DNA of 64,000 nt. It comes from Heterocephalus glaber (taxonomy: Eukaryota; Chordata; Mammalia; Rodentia; Bathyergidae). The stretch's first letter is position 1. Each line of letters opens with the position of its first letter. Shown here piece after piece: positions 1-11,170 of this stretch. The notes beneath the pieces were generated by a model. That model did not search any database, was not told the origin of the DNA, and saw only the letters and a list, made by a program, of their open reading frames with translations. The stretch is from positions 8,388,308-8,452,307 of the forward strand of contig NW_004624734.1 in NCBI RefSeq assembly GCF_000247695.1, given 5' to 3'. The position numbers and the translations under genes are program-made.

Positions 1-510
1 AGAATGTACTGGCAAAATCCAGGTTGTATGTGGATGCGGGGTCCCAGGTCCCAGCACGAAGGCTACGGAGCACACAGTCCCCAGGTCAGCCCTGGGGAAT
101 CCAGATCCCTTTGTCTGCCCCTTAACAAGTTTTCCAAATGCTAATTGCTCTTAGCAGTATTGCTCCTCCTTTTTCTGCCTGATCCTCCATCTCCTGTTCC
201 TGAACCCAGGCTGGTAAATATTGTCATGTAGAAAAACAGCCATCACTCTTGCAGATAGAAATGGCTTTAGCTATGTGATAAATGAGTAAGTTTTCTGGGG
301 GGGATTTATTTCCAGGGGGGAGAGGAGCTTACAGGGTGTCCAAGGTGTCTGTGGCTGCCTTCCCCTCTGGACACCCACCCCTGGGTTTCCATGGTTACAA
401 GATAATTTGATCCTTGATCCTGGAGCACCAACAGTTGCTATGGTGACTTGACAAAATAAACACAGGCCTTTTCAGCACCTGTAGGCAACACCTGCAGAGA
501 GACTGAATTC

Positions 511-512
<2 letters not shown>
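1..512. other. Non-coding, nothing recognised
   Basis: Ordinary intronic sequence. I see no gene, RNA or classifiable repeat before the TTA microsatellite. Confidence 0.5.

Positions 513-553
<41 letters not shown>
513..553. repeat. (TTA)n microsatellite
   Basis: About 13 consecutive TTA/ATT units. It follows no obvious SINE tail, so it looks like an independent microsatellite. Confidence 0.95.
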
Positions 554-1060
554 TACAATTCACATTCAATTGGCCAAATTTTTCCTGCTAACAGATGTTT
601 GGCATTGATTACATGCTCAGTATTGGGCTAGCTGCAAGGAGCAGAAATATGAAGATCACACTGGTGAAAGACGTGCTTAGGTTTGTTGAGCACCTGCTTC
701 ATGCCAGATGCAGGGCACTTGGCACACTTTACTGCCCTAAACCCTTGCCAGTCTGTAAGGTGGGTGCCAGACTTCAACAGGATTAAGTAATTTACCCCAG
801 GACACTGTTAGTAAGGAGAGCTGGTAGCAGCTCTAGGCCTGTGTATCTAGCTCTCTACTCAGCAGTTCTGCATCTCCACCTTACTGATGGGGCAGCACAG
901 TTCAAGATGACTCATTTCTTCCCCTCCACCCAGAAGTGGTCTTGATATAGGAGAAATGTGACTCTGTCCCTCCTAGATGTCAGATGTGCCCAATTCGTAT
1001 CTCCTGAAATCAAAGAATGAACTCTAAGGAACAACGGGGGTTAAGAGTAGGAAAGATTTA

Positions 1061-1155
1061 GGGCTGGGGATTTAGCTCAGTGGTTCTGGCACCTGCCTCG
1101 AAAGCACAAGGTCCCGAGTTTGATCCCCGGTACCAAAAAAAAACAAAAACAAAAC
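1061..1155 (+). mobile_element. ID-like tRNA-derived SINE, young
   Basis: A tRNA-like head contains an A box (TAGCTCAGTGGT) and a B box (GAGTTTGATCC), followed by GGTACC and an A-rich tail. It is flanked by a perfect 18-bp target-site duplication (1043-1060 and 1156-1173, AAGAGTAGGAAAGATTTA). The perfect duplication implies recent insertion by L1 machinery. The same SINE family recurs at 21635, 19734 (minus) and 48961 (minus). Confidence 0.9.
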
Positions 1156-1173
1156 AAGAGTAGGAAAGATTTA

Positions 1174-3320
1174 TTGAGCAACAGCTCCTGGATTTCCAGG
1201 AAGGGTCCCAAGTGGATGGCCCCCCGAGGTCCTTTGTCAGGGGTAATTTATACAGGAAAGTCACAGTGTGGGTTCAGCGTGGTCAAACGGTAAGCAACCT
1301 GTAGGATCACAAGTACAGCCACTTAGCTAATACTGATCCTCTAGGGGAGTGGGTCACATGGCAAGGGTGCATGGAAAGAACAAAGGCATTTCTGGGAACG
1401 GATTGGTCTGCATGCTCTGGTCAACCACCTCAGTGACCAATGCCTATCTGGACTTCCTGGAGCAGGTGGTGCTAATTGCAACATAATTCCAAGGGATAAT
1501 GCCTTATCCCTCAGGGAGGCTTGCAGGGCTGGCCTGGTCTTCCTCAGATGTGCCTCCAGCCGCAGTTCTGATCTCTTTATTTTTTCTGCTGACTTCCTTG
1601 AGAGCCCAGGCCCTCTCTGACTGTGTGTTTATTTCTGTCTAACTTAGCTGCCTAGAATAGTCTCACCATGGTGCCTCTTGAGGGCCCCGGGCTCTGGGCG
1701 GTGGATGGCTCTCCAGTGTGGGTCTGTCTCGCTTGTCCCCACCGGTATGGGACTTTGCAGTGCTTTGCCCCAGTGTGTACTCGCTCTCCACTCAGGTGTG
1801 TGCAGTGAACACCAGGGCTGAGTGGCCATCACTGTCCCCACGCACAGTCTTACGTCCACACGTCCATGCGCTCCCCACTTCCTCGGTGCCGCTTACCTGC
1901 CTGTGTCAAGCTTTTACCCAGGCACCAGGACAGGGACTTAGGCCCGAGGCTGAAAGGGACACAGGTTTTCTTTCCAGTGCTCACAGATGTTGGACAAATG
2001 ATGGGTCAGGGCGGAGCACAGCAAGGGCAATGGGCCGAGTGCTGGGTGGGGAACATGCCTGGCACAAAGTGGATCCTCCACAGACGGGTGGATGAGGACC
2101 AGATGGGGTGTGTGTCCAGGGAAAGAGGGAATGCGAAGTGTCAAATGTGAATGCCTGTCATCCCAAGAACTCTGGAATGGGGCTGGGATGGATTAAAACT
2201 CTAGGCAGATTTCCTTGGTGGTCCTGCAAATGAGTATTCTAGGCAGAGAGACAGGGAGGTAGGGAAGCCCAGGAGATACTGAGTTCTCCAAAGAGCTAGA
2301 GGGTAAGGGACACAGTGGGGCTGAGAGGGAGAGGCTGGGGTAGGTTATAGAAGTGCACATTTGATGAGAAGTTCACATTTAATCAGGGGGCAGTGGGAGC
2401 CATGGTGGGTTATTGAGCAGGGGAATGGCATATAGTTGAAGCAGTGCCTTGGAAAAACCTCCACCTCTGTACAGGGTGGAAGCTGCAGGAATGGGTGGGG
2501 TCAGGAATGCACATTTGTGTGTTGACTGATGAAGTGAAGGAAACCAGACTTGTGTGACTGCAAAGCTGGAGCTCTCCTTCACTGTGGTAAGTACGATTCC
2601 TGTTTGTGGCTTACGACCCTCAGCACAAAGCCACTTTAGGAAGATTTGCGTCTCCCGTGCTGAACGTTTAAAAGATATCCTCCATGGATGTGCTGGGGAT
2701 GACATCAGCGGCCCTACAGACCCTTGTGCACAGCTGGCTCCCTCGCTCTAGAGGGCTTGGGAGAAGCTGCTGCCCCCGAAGGTGTGAAGACCGGGTGCTC
2801 AGCCACTTTTCCCAGCACCCCAGAAACACCCCCGGCCCCACCTGCTGCTCCAGGCACAATCCAGGTGGACTGGAGCTGGGCTTCAGTGCTGCTGCTGTAG
2901 GGTCCACGCTGAGGCCGGGAGCAGGAACCCAGCGAGCGTTGCTCCCCGCTTCCTCTCAGCTACATGAAACAGGTCCTGGGCTCTGTGGTCTGTCCTCAGC
3001 CACAAAAAGTCATCTGGCCACAGGAAGTCACTAAACACAACATTGATTCAGCAACTTAAAGTACAAGCCGAGAAAATACAACCTGGGGACTTGCTAAATG
3101 AAGGTTCCCCTCCACCAGACCGTCTGGGCTGCAGGCAGGAGCCTGCAGGGGGCAGGTGCCTTGTAATCCCGACTCAAATGTGGAGGAAGTGGAAAGCAGG
3201 TGCTGTACTGCCTCAAGGACAGAGCACGGAGCTGTCCCTCCATCCCATTCAGTGAGCAAGGACCCTCCACAAGTCAGGTCCCAGGAATCACAGTCCGCTC
3301 ATGTTGTGTTTGGGACATGA
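1174..3320. other. Non-coding, nothing recognised
   Basis: GC-moderate intronic DNA. Several overlapping open frames of 60-125 codons exist on both strands but none resembles a protein family or shows exon signals that I can support. Confidence 0.5.
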
Positions 3321-3326
3321 AAAAAA

Positions 3327-3540
3327 AGAATTTATCTCATCCCCTCAAGCCCCCTCCCCTCCCCATATACAGAAACTTTGTTTCCGTTTTTTCCTTCTGT
3401 TTTCATTTTTTTTCTTGTCCCTTCCTTCCTTTCTCCCTCTCTCCTCCCTTGTTCCCCTCCCATCTGAACACTTTCTTCCCATTTCCCAACATCCATCATA
3501 CATCTCAGTCCTTATTTCTGTTTTGGACATTTTAAAGCAA
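3327..3540. repeat. Pyrimidine-rich interspersed repeat fragment
   Basis: A C/T-dominated tract with the phrase CAGAAACTTTGTTTCC followed by T- and C-rich blocks. A closely similar tract occurs at 51830-51932 (CAGAGACTTTGTTTTC, then the same T/C blocks) and a looser one at 20735-20830, so this is a dispersed element and not simple sequence. In the 51.7 kb copy it sits beside antisense L1 3'-end sequence, which suggests an L1 3' UTR-derived piece on the minus strand. Family not identified. Confidence 0.5.
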
Positions 3541-3568
3541 ATTCTTAAAGTACTTCCTGTAGGTTTCC

Positions 3569-3925
3569 AAGGGGTGCTGTGACAACTGACCACAAGCCAG
3601 GGGGCCTAAGACAGCAGAATTGTGTCTTCTCACTGTCCTGGGAGCCAGAGGTCCACACTGTAGGGCTAGGGCCTCCGTGCAGCCCTGGGAATGAATGCGT
3701 TGACGAGTTGCTCAGGTTTCTGCCACAATGATCAATCACATGGCCCTGTGTCTGTATCTCCTCTTCTGAGGACACCAGACTTACTGGCTTAAGGCCCACC
3801 TGCGTGACCTCATCTTAATGACATTCTACAGAGACTATTTCCAAATAAGGTCACGTTCAAAGGTACTGGAGTTAGGACACCGATATATCTTTTGAAGGGA
3901 CACAATTCAACACGTAATAGAATCT
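3569..3925 (-). mobile_element. Old LTR, MaLR/MLT-type, antisense
   Basis: The order of phrases (gap-rich GTGACAACTGACCACAAG, then CTCATCTTAATGACATT, then TTCCAAATAAGGTCAC, then GGGACACAATTCAACACGTA) matches the antisense layout of ancient mammalian MaLR-type LTRs. It is heavily diverged and no target duplication can be fixed. Confidence 0.55.
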
Positions 3926-3944
3926 GAAGACCACAAAGGATAAG

Positions 3945-4060
3945 CGCATTGGCTCTTGTGTTCCTGGCGACTGGTCTTAAGAGGTGCGTCGAGGCAGATC
4001 ACTTCTCTAAACCTCAGTTCGTCATCTGTGAAATGGGGACAGAACACTTCATTTTAGTCA
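3945..4060 (+). repeat. MIR SINE fragment
   Basis: Contains the MIR core wording: CTCTAAACCTCAGTT followed by CATCTGTGAAATGGGGACA. Ancient, diverged copy. Confidence 0.6.
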
Positions 4061-4227
4061 TTCAGCAGATATGCTCACTACTGGAAGTGCTGGGGCTGAG
4101 AGGCTATGATCTGGTCGTAAGTGGCAAGATGGGAGGTGCTGGGAGCCCACAGTGCACCGCAGTGCAGTGCCCACAGTGCAGTAAGTAGGGGAGGCTTCCA
4201 CGGGTTGCTCAGTTTGATCCTGTGTAC

Positions 4228-4499
4228 TGTGATGGTTTATATCTAGATGTCCCCTAAAGCCTCATGGGATCGTGGGTGACCCCTTACAGAGGTGGTGGAT
4301 TACGGGGTGGCGTAGTTGGCTGTGCAGAGAGGAGGGTTTGGTCAGAGGCCAGGCCATGAGCAGCTCTCCCCTGCCAGGCCCCTGCCTTGGAGCTAGCTGA
4401 CTGCCGACTGAAGCCACAACAAAGCATGAGCCAAACCTTTCCAGATTTAGGTTGTTGGTGTCCAGTACTTTGTCCCAGCACAGTAGCTATCTGCAGACA
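4228..4499 (+). mobile_element. MaLR-type solo LTR
   Basis: Starts TGTGATGGTTTATATCTAGATG and continues CCCCTAAAGCCTCATGG, matching the start of the better-preserved LTR at 59834. Ends in the GAGCCAAACC...TTTGTCCCAGCA...GACA wording of the same family. Flanking pentamers do not match, so boundaries are approximate. Confidence 0.65.
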
Positions 4500-4509
4500 T
4501 GGCAGCAAG

Positions 4510-6230
4510 GCTCCGCAGCGGGGTCCCCTGCCTGGTGGGGAGCAGAAGGGGGGACAGTGCCGAGGGAGGGGAGCCAGGCCACCTCGGGTGCAGAGGGTGT
4601 GTGTGGGCTGTGGAGAGAGAGCCCTGGCCTGGAGGGGCTCAGGCAGCCCACGGCTCCAAACTCCTGGCTGAGCCAGGCAGACACACAGGCCTGGGGCTCC
4701 TGGTGCTTCTGGGCTTTGAAGAAAGCCAAAGTTATGCTTTTCACTGTTAATTTAGTTAATGTTGGCAGTTAATTAGACATTTTTCACAAACCAAACAACC
4801 ATGGTGTGGGCTGCTCCAGTTACTTACTGCTTGTTGCTCTGGTTCTCGGTGGCATGAGGCAGTGCTTTGTGCTCAGTCTGGTGGATTCAACTGCTCTGTT
4901 TGTTTTTCTGCTCTAAACAGTAGCAGGGGTGCCGGGGCTGGTGTGTGAACTTCCAGCAGGAGACTCCTTCCTGCACACGGCAGGCACCTCCGGACAACCC
5001 AGGCGCTCTTGTCACGAGGCTCTTCATCCTTCGGGTTCTCTGGATGACCTAGGCTTCCTTCCAGCGCTCCCAGGGGAACTGTGGCTTCTCAGAATGACCC
5101 CGGGAGAGTCTCAGAATGTCACCAACACCGGAGGCGCTAGGTCAAGAAAGTCCTGGGAGGGGAATCAGATTCTGACTCCTGTTGTGGGGACAGCACATGT
5201 GTCCAGGAGGGAGGGAAGGAACACTGGTGACCGCCATGGACTGTCAGGCACAGGTGTGAGGGCTGGGGTCCTTCTGGGGCTGCGGGGGTCTTTTCTCCAG
5301 AGTGGACAGGTGTGTGCAGAGTCTGGCAAAACCTTGCGTGCTGCCAAGCCCAGAGAGAAGTCCGGTGTTACTAAGGAGTGGCCCAGGCTGGTAGGAGGCT
5401 GAACCTACGGTGCTGCTGATACTGGATTCCATCTGCCTTCAGAATGCCAGGGTCATTGGCTTGACCCCATGTCAGGGAGGTCTGGGAAGGCTTTCTGTGT
5501 TCGAGGAACTGGGGGTCCCCCGCTGCTCCCCTCAGCCCGCCTCTGGGAGCCTTCCTTGGCCTCATCAGAGGGAGGGGACAGTCGTCCCTGGCTGTCGCGC
5601 TAACACTGGCCTGTGCTTCCAGGAAACACCAAGCGGGTCTGAGGTAGCTGAGGTGTCGAGCTGTTCCCTGCCAGTCCTGTTTTGTCTCAGCCCCAGGACC
5701 TTAGGAAACTCACAGTTAATTTGCATTTTAATTATTTTTCATGGAGAAGGAAAAGCACCAAAGACGTCTGGTAATGTAGGAGAAGCAATTTCGTTCTAGC
5801 AGAGGCTTCCCACGCCGACACAAGCACACCACTGCCCAGGAAAATAGAATTCCGGGGAGCCCAGCAATCCACGACTGAGACAGTGGTTTCTCAAGACAGG
5901 AATTATCATTGGGATACAAACTGTCTGTTATCTCAAGTGTTTTTAACCAAAGGGCCTGCCTTGTTTCAGATTCCCCAGGAAAAGATATAAATATTTTATC
6001 ATTCTAATTAGATCTGCCTCAGGAGAGAAGGGTGTAATACGCAGTGAAGGAAGAGGTGAGAATCTGGAGAAACATTTTCTGGGCCAAGTTGGTAGCTGTG
6101 CTTTAAGACTCCAGATCTCTGAGCTGAGCCCTGGGATCTCACGGAGCTCAGCACTGGGACAGCTAGAGGTGGATGGCGCGTGTTCATGCAGCGCCTGCTG
6201 TGTGTCTCCCAACCTCTCCTACTTCTGCCA
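4510..6230. other. Non-coding, nothing recognised
   Basis: Intronic DNA without a supported gene. Open frames up to 157 codons are GC-driven and have no recognisable domain. Confidence 0.5.
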
Positions 6231-6234
6231 AGAT

Positions 6235-6900
6235 ATCCTATTTTTTGATTTAGTTTTTATTTATGGATTGATATATTTGAGAAGTTTTTGGTTCCGAAAA
6301 TACGGTGATTTCCTTTGTACCCTTTGCCCCATGCGTACAGCCTGTCCCATCTTCAGAGTGGCGCATGTGCTGCAATTGATGCCCCTGCATTGACAGGTTG
6401 TTGTCACCCCAGGTCTGCAATCACAAGGGTTCACTCTTGGTGTTGAATGTGCTGTGGTTTTGGGCAAGTGTATAATGACATGTATCCCCTGTTATAGGAT
6501 CATGTGGAGTATTTTCACAGCCTTAAAATCCCTCTTGCTCCACCTTTTTCTCTGTCCTTCCCCCTAATCCCTGGTAAAACATCCCATTCATCCTTTTACT
6601 ATCTAATAGCTTTGCCTTTTCCATAGTAAATTGGAAGTATACAGTACATAGCCTTTTCAGATCAGTTTGGTAATGTGCACATGAGTATCTGCCATGTCTC
6701 TTCTTGACTTGATAGCCCATTCTTTTTAGCAGTGAGTAATATTCCATTGTCTGGATATAGGAGTTTTCTTAATCTGTTTATCTCTTTTCTTATCTGTTCA
6801 TATTCATAAGGATATCTTGGTTGCTTCCAAGTTTTGACATCTATGGAAAAAGCTGCTATACACATCTGTGTGCAGGTTTTTGTGTGGACATGAGTTTTAA
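6235..6900 (-). mobile_element. L1M 3' end, antisense
   Basis: Contains the antisense L1 3' UTR wording: an AGTAATATTCCATTG block at about 6735, then GGTTGCTTCCAAGTTTTGACATC and a 'gctgctatacacatc' block. Old and diverged. Confidence 0.7.
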
Positions 6901-6904
6901 AGAA

Positions 6905-8850
6905 TCTGTTTTTAAAATCCAGTCTGACAGTCTCTGCCCTTTAATTAAAATGTTTACACTTTAAGCCATTTACATTTAATGTAATTATTGATCTGGTGGG
7001 GTTTAAAGATATGATTTATCATTTTTTTTTGTTTTTCTCATTTGTTCTTTATTCTCTTTTCTGCCTTCTGTTGGGTTGAGACACTTGTATTTTTCCATTT
7101 ATTTCTGTTGGCTTATTAGACACAATACTTTGTTTTTTATTTTAGTGGTTGCTTTCACATTTTAGCTCACAGACCATGGGCAAGTGATGTTATGTCATTT
7201 CATATGTAGTAAGAAAGTTCTACAAGTGAATTTCCCTCTCAGTTTTGTGCTATTGTTGTTACACATTTCCTTGTACATATGTTATAAACCTCACGTTACA
7301 TTGTTCCTATCTTTGTTGAAAGTCAGTTTTCTTTTAAATGATTTAAATAAGAGAAAAAAGCCTTAGGTCTTTTCCCTAGAGTTATTATTTTCAGTGTCCT
7401 TCATTCTTTCGTGTAAATCCATATTTCTATGAAGCATCACTGACCTTATGCCTGAAGGACTTTACATGGCTAGTGCTACAAAAAAACTGGTAATGAATTC
7501 TTTCAGCTTTTGTGTGTCTGTGAAACATCATTTTTACCTTGCCGTCATTTTGGAAAGATATTTTTACTGGGCACAGAATTCTAAATTAGCAGGTTGGTTA
7601 AAAATACTATTCCACCTACTCCTTACTTGTATTGTTTTCAATGAGGAGTCTGCTGCTGTCCTTATTTTGTTCCTCTGAACATGTTTCCTTTTTTACCCCT
7701 GTGGCTGCTGTTAAGGTTTTTCCTTATAATGTGGTTTGAACAATTTGATTACAATGTGGCTTTATGCAGTTATCTTCATTTGTTTTATGCTTTAGTTTGT
7801 AGATACATTTGTGGGTTTTATTTTTCATCACATTTGTACATTTTTCTAGTACTTATATACATATTATTTCTGTTCCTTCTTTCTCTTCTCCTTTTGAGAC
7901 TATACATGTATTAGACTGCCTAAAGTTCTCTCCCAGTTCATTGATACTGTATTCATTTTTAATTTTTTTGAGTCTTCTTTTTGTTTCATTTGGATAATGA
8001 TTGAAATAACTTCATGTTTGCCAACATTTTATTCTGCAATATCTAAACTAACAATCTCATCCACCATGTTTCTGATCTCAGAAATTGTAGCTGTCATCTC
8101 TAGAAGCTTAATTTGTATCTTTTAAAAAAACTCTTCCATTTTCATCTTAATACATGCAGTGTTTCCTTTAGCTTTTAAAAACATGTGCAATACAGTTATA
8201 AACACTGATTTAATGTCCTTGTCTACGAGTTCTAAATCTGTGTTGGGTCAGAGTTGGTTTTGATCAACTGTCTTTTCTCCAAATGTGCTTCTTTTTTTTT
8301 TCTTGCTGCTTTGCATGGCTGATAGTTTTGACTAGGTGCCAAGCACTGTGAATTTTACCATGTTCCAGGCTACGTGTTTTTGTATTCCTGAAAATATTCT
8401 TGAAGATTGTCCTGGGATGCATTTCAGTTACTTGGGACCAGGCACGACCAGAGCCGTATTAAGTCAGGAGGAATTATTCCCCACTGCTAAGGCTCTGCCT
8501 ATTCAGCTGTCTCCTCCCCATGCTGTGCCCTGACCTCTCCAACTGCCTCAGTCTCCCCAGCCCCTCAGTTCTGTTTCTTTTGCTCACAGGGCCCACCAGC
8601 CCCTGCACCTCTTCCTGCCCCACAACCTGGAGACTCAGCAGGCCAGAGGCTGCAGCAGTTTTAGGGATCACCTTGTTTGGTCCCCATCTCTCAAGGGTCA
8701 CTTGATCTGATGCTGTCAGCTCTGATGATCTGGAAAACCATTCTCATATATTTTGTCTCTTTTTCCAGTTGTTTCACTTGGGAGAATAAATCCAGTCCCT
8801 GTTTTTCCATCTTGGCCGGAAGCAGAATTTTGTCAAGTCCGTGCTTTCTG
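6905..8850 (-). mobile_element. L1M internal/5' region, antisense
   Basis: A long T-rich stretch follows, on the minus strand, the order of old mammalian L1 5' UTR/ORF1-proximal sequence. Landmarks: CATTTACATTTAATGTAATTATTGAT near 6970, GGGCACAGAATTCTAAATTAG near 7570, TCTGCTGCTGTCCTTATTTTG near 7650, TAATGTCCTTGTCTACGAG near 8215, and GTGAATTTTACCATGTTCC near 8350. No reading frame survives. With the 3' end at 6235 it may be a single internally deleted element. Confidence 0.7.
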
Positions 8851-8904
8851 TTTCCACCCTTCCTCCTTTCCTCCCATTGTGGGAAGAGGAATGTAATGCT
8901 TGGT

Positions 8905-9214
8905 CAGTAGTAGTTACCTTTCTTGTCACTGAGACGCAACACCTGACACCCACATTTTAAAGGAGGAAAGGTTTAATTTGGCTCATGGTTTTGGGGGATT
9001 CAGTCCATGGTTGGCTGGCTCCAAGGCAGGAACATGACAGAAGGGCGTGGAGGAGCACAGCTTCTTAGTGCATGTGACTGGGAGAAAAAGGGGTGAGGGA
9101 CCACATACAGACCCCAAGGTCACGCCTTTGTGATCCACCCAGACATGTGCCCCGCCAATGCCCAGGGGATCCCAAAGCCAATCAAGCTGACACAGTCAAG
9201 TCTGACTGTCACGT
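8905..9214 (-). mobile_element. Rodent/MaLR-type LTR, antisense
   Basis: Begins TAGTTACCTTTCTTGTCACTGAGAC, continues GGTTTAATTTGGCTCATGG, and ends with AAGCTGACACAGTCAAGTCTGACTGTCAC. This is the layout of antisense MaLR-like LTRs seen in rodents. Boundaries approximate. Confidence 0.55.
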
Positions 9215-9429
9215 GGTCTGAGCCTGCATCACTGCGCCTCTCCCAGCTGATCCCATGATCCCAGTTCCTCCTCCTGTGCACCGTGCAATTCGGGTAACAC
9301 ACAGACTTACCTCGGAGGACACCTCCAATACCAGGCAGAAGGCCAGGCCACACCCACACTGAGCAGTTTCCTTCCTGGCTGCCACTGTCACGTGGCTTTC
9401 TTCTGGATGTCCTATGACGGGCCTTTCAG

Positions 9430-10980
9430 GAGATATGAAGGAGGCCGTCCATGACCCAGGTGTGGGGTCTGCATGCTGGCATTTGGAAGGGTGGCAGCTT
9501 CATGAGGGGGCTGGGTTGCATTAGGCCTCTGTCCCAAACTCTGGACCCTAGGAAGCTCATTCCCCACAAGAAAGAAACAAGGGACAAGGCAGGTAATCCC
9601 AACCTGAGTCCTGCCCGGTGTGGCCACCGGTGGTTCAGCAAATAGTTGGGACCTCCTGGCTCCATGAGGCCCCCCTTACCTGTCTCCTCAGCACAGCGAT
9701 CTGGAAGATGATTAGAAATACATTAAGACTTGGCTTCTGGCAGCTGGGGGGGAGCTCTGAGGGGTTGACTAATGCTCTCTCCCAGGTCCCCTGTGTCATT
9801 GATAGCAGCACTGCCACATCACCCACCTCCTCACTGACTTCCTGCTGGCCTCCCTGACTTCCTCCATCCCTCCCACAGAGGCTCCGCCTGGCCCTGCTGT
9901 GTCTCCAGCAGCTAGATCAGGCAGGCAGATCAGGCAGATGGGCTGTGTGGGAGTAGCAGGAAGCCCTCCTTCATCGCCTGTCATCCCTCACCAGCGCTGT
10001 GGGTCATGGGTGTCACAGAGCATCATCCGTGGGCAGGCAGGGGGGGCAGGAGCTCTCTCCTTGGGGAGGAAGGAAGGGTCCGATGACGTAGGTGAGCGGA
10101 CACCGGCCCAGGGCCAAGCTAGGTGCTACCGAGCGTGCTGTGCAGGAAGCACTTCTGTGTGCCCATTTTAGAGATCAGCTGGGGCCCAGAGAGCCCAGGG
10201 GTCTGGGCCCAGTCATCCTGCTAGGAAGGGCTAAGCCACACTCAAGGCTAGATCTGACCCAAGCCCAGGAATCAGCTGAGTGACATCTGCGGTACTGCAG
10301 GGTGCTGGGGTGGGTGAGGAGGGAGCCCTGAGCCACGAATGAGTGCTGCGCCCCACCCTCCCTGTACCCGACATGGGCAGAGCTGTCTGGGCCGAGCTGG
10401 TGCCAAAGCTGGGGAGGAAGGAGCTGCCCCCGCTCCTAGGCCAGGGGTCCCCATCACCCCCTTTCCTCCTCTGTCCCTGACTCTGTCCAGCTTCCACTAG
10501 AGTAGCCTCCTGGCTGAGAGTTCCACAGAGCAGCAGTTTTCTTCTCACTCAGGTCAGGGTTGCTGCTGCCCAGCCTGGTAAATATTTAATAAATGAAGGG
10601 AGAGCAGGGAATCAATAAAAGTAGGAGAAAAACTAGACCCCAGACCTCATCTTGCAGCAGCCTGCTGGATGCCTGTTTGGCCCTGGGCCCTACCTTTCCC
10701 CAGGGCCACCGGGCCAGCATCACTCAGACTCCAACTCCCCAGTCATCTCTTGTGTGTCTGCCGTGTGCCGAACCTGCGGGTCCAGCTGTCCTGGCAGTGC
10801 TTGGTTTCCTTGCCTGGTCGGTCCCTTTGTGATCCTCGGGTGCGTCACAGTGTGCCAGTGAGGAGAGCATCCCGGAGAGGGCTGGACACTTGCTCACTGT
10901 CTTGCAGCAGACAGGCCGTGGGGCTGGTTTTGAAAGAGTCTTCTCCTGTGTTTCACTGTGTTTTTGCTCCTTAACCTTGG
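9430..10980. other. Non-coding, nothing recognised
   Basis: Unique-looking intronic DNA; no supported gene or repeat. Confidence 0.5.
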
Positions 10981-10983
10981 GTA

Positions 10984-11170
10984 AAGCTGGGCGCAGTGGC
11001 AGAGCCCTGTAATCCCTCCATTCTGGGAGGCCGAGGCAGGAGGACCACAAGTTCAAGCCCAGTCTGAGCAACTTAGTGAGATCCTGTCTCTAAAAAATGA
11101 GGTGGGGGCTGAGGGTATAGCTCAGAAGGAGGGTCCTGGGTCCCATCCCCAGCACCACAAAAATTTAAAA
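10984..11170 (+). mobile_element. B1-ID dimeric SINE
   Basis: The left unit is 7SL/B1-like (AGCTGGGCGCAGTGGC, GGGAGGCCGAGGCAGGAGGA). The right unit is ID-like (GGGGGCTGAGGGTATAGCTCAG, CCCATCCCCAGCACCACAA). This dimer type is typical of several non-murid rodent lineages. Confidence 0.85.

Noticed and set aside
1061..1140. Possible functional tRNA gene
   Set aside because: A and B boxes are present but the body does not fold as a tRNA cloverleaf with paired acceptor ends; the A-rich tail and target duplication show a SINE.
4223..4504. Target duplication around the LTR at 4228
   Set aside because: Flanking pentamers TGTAC and TGGCA do not match well enough.
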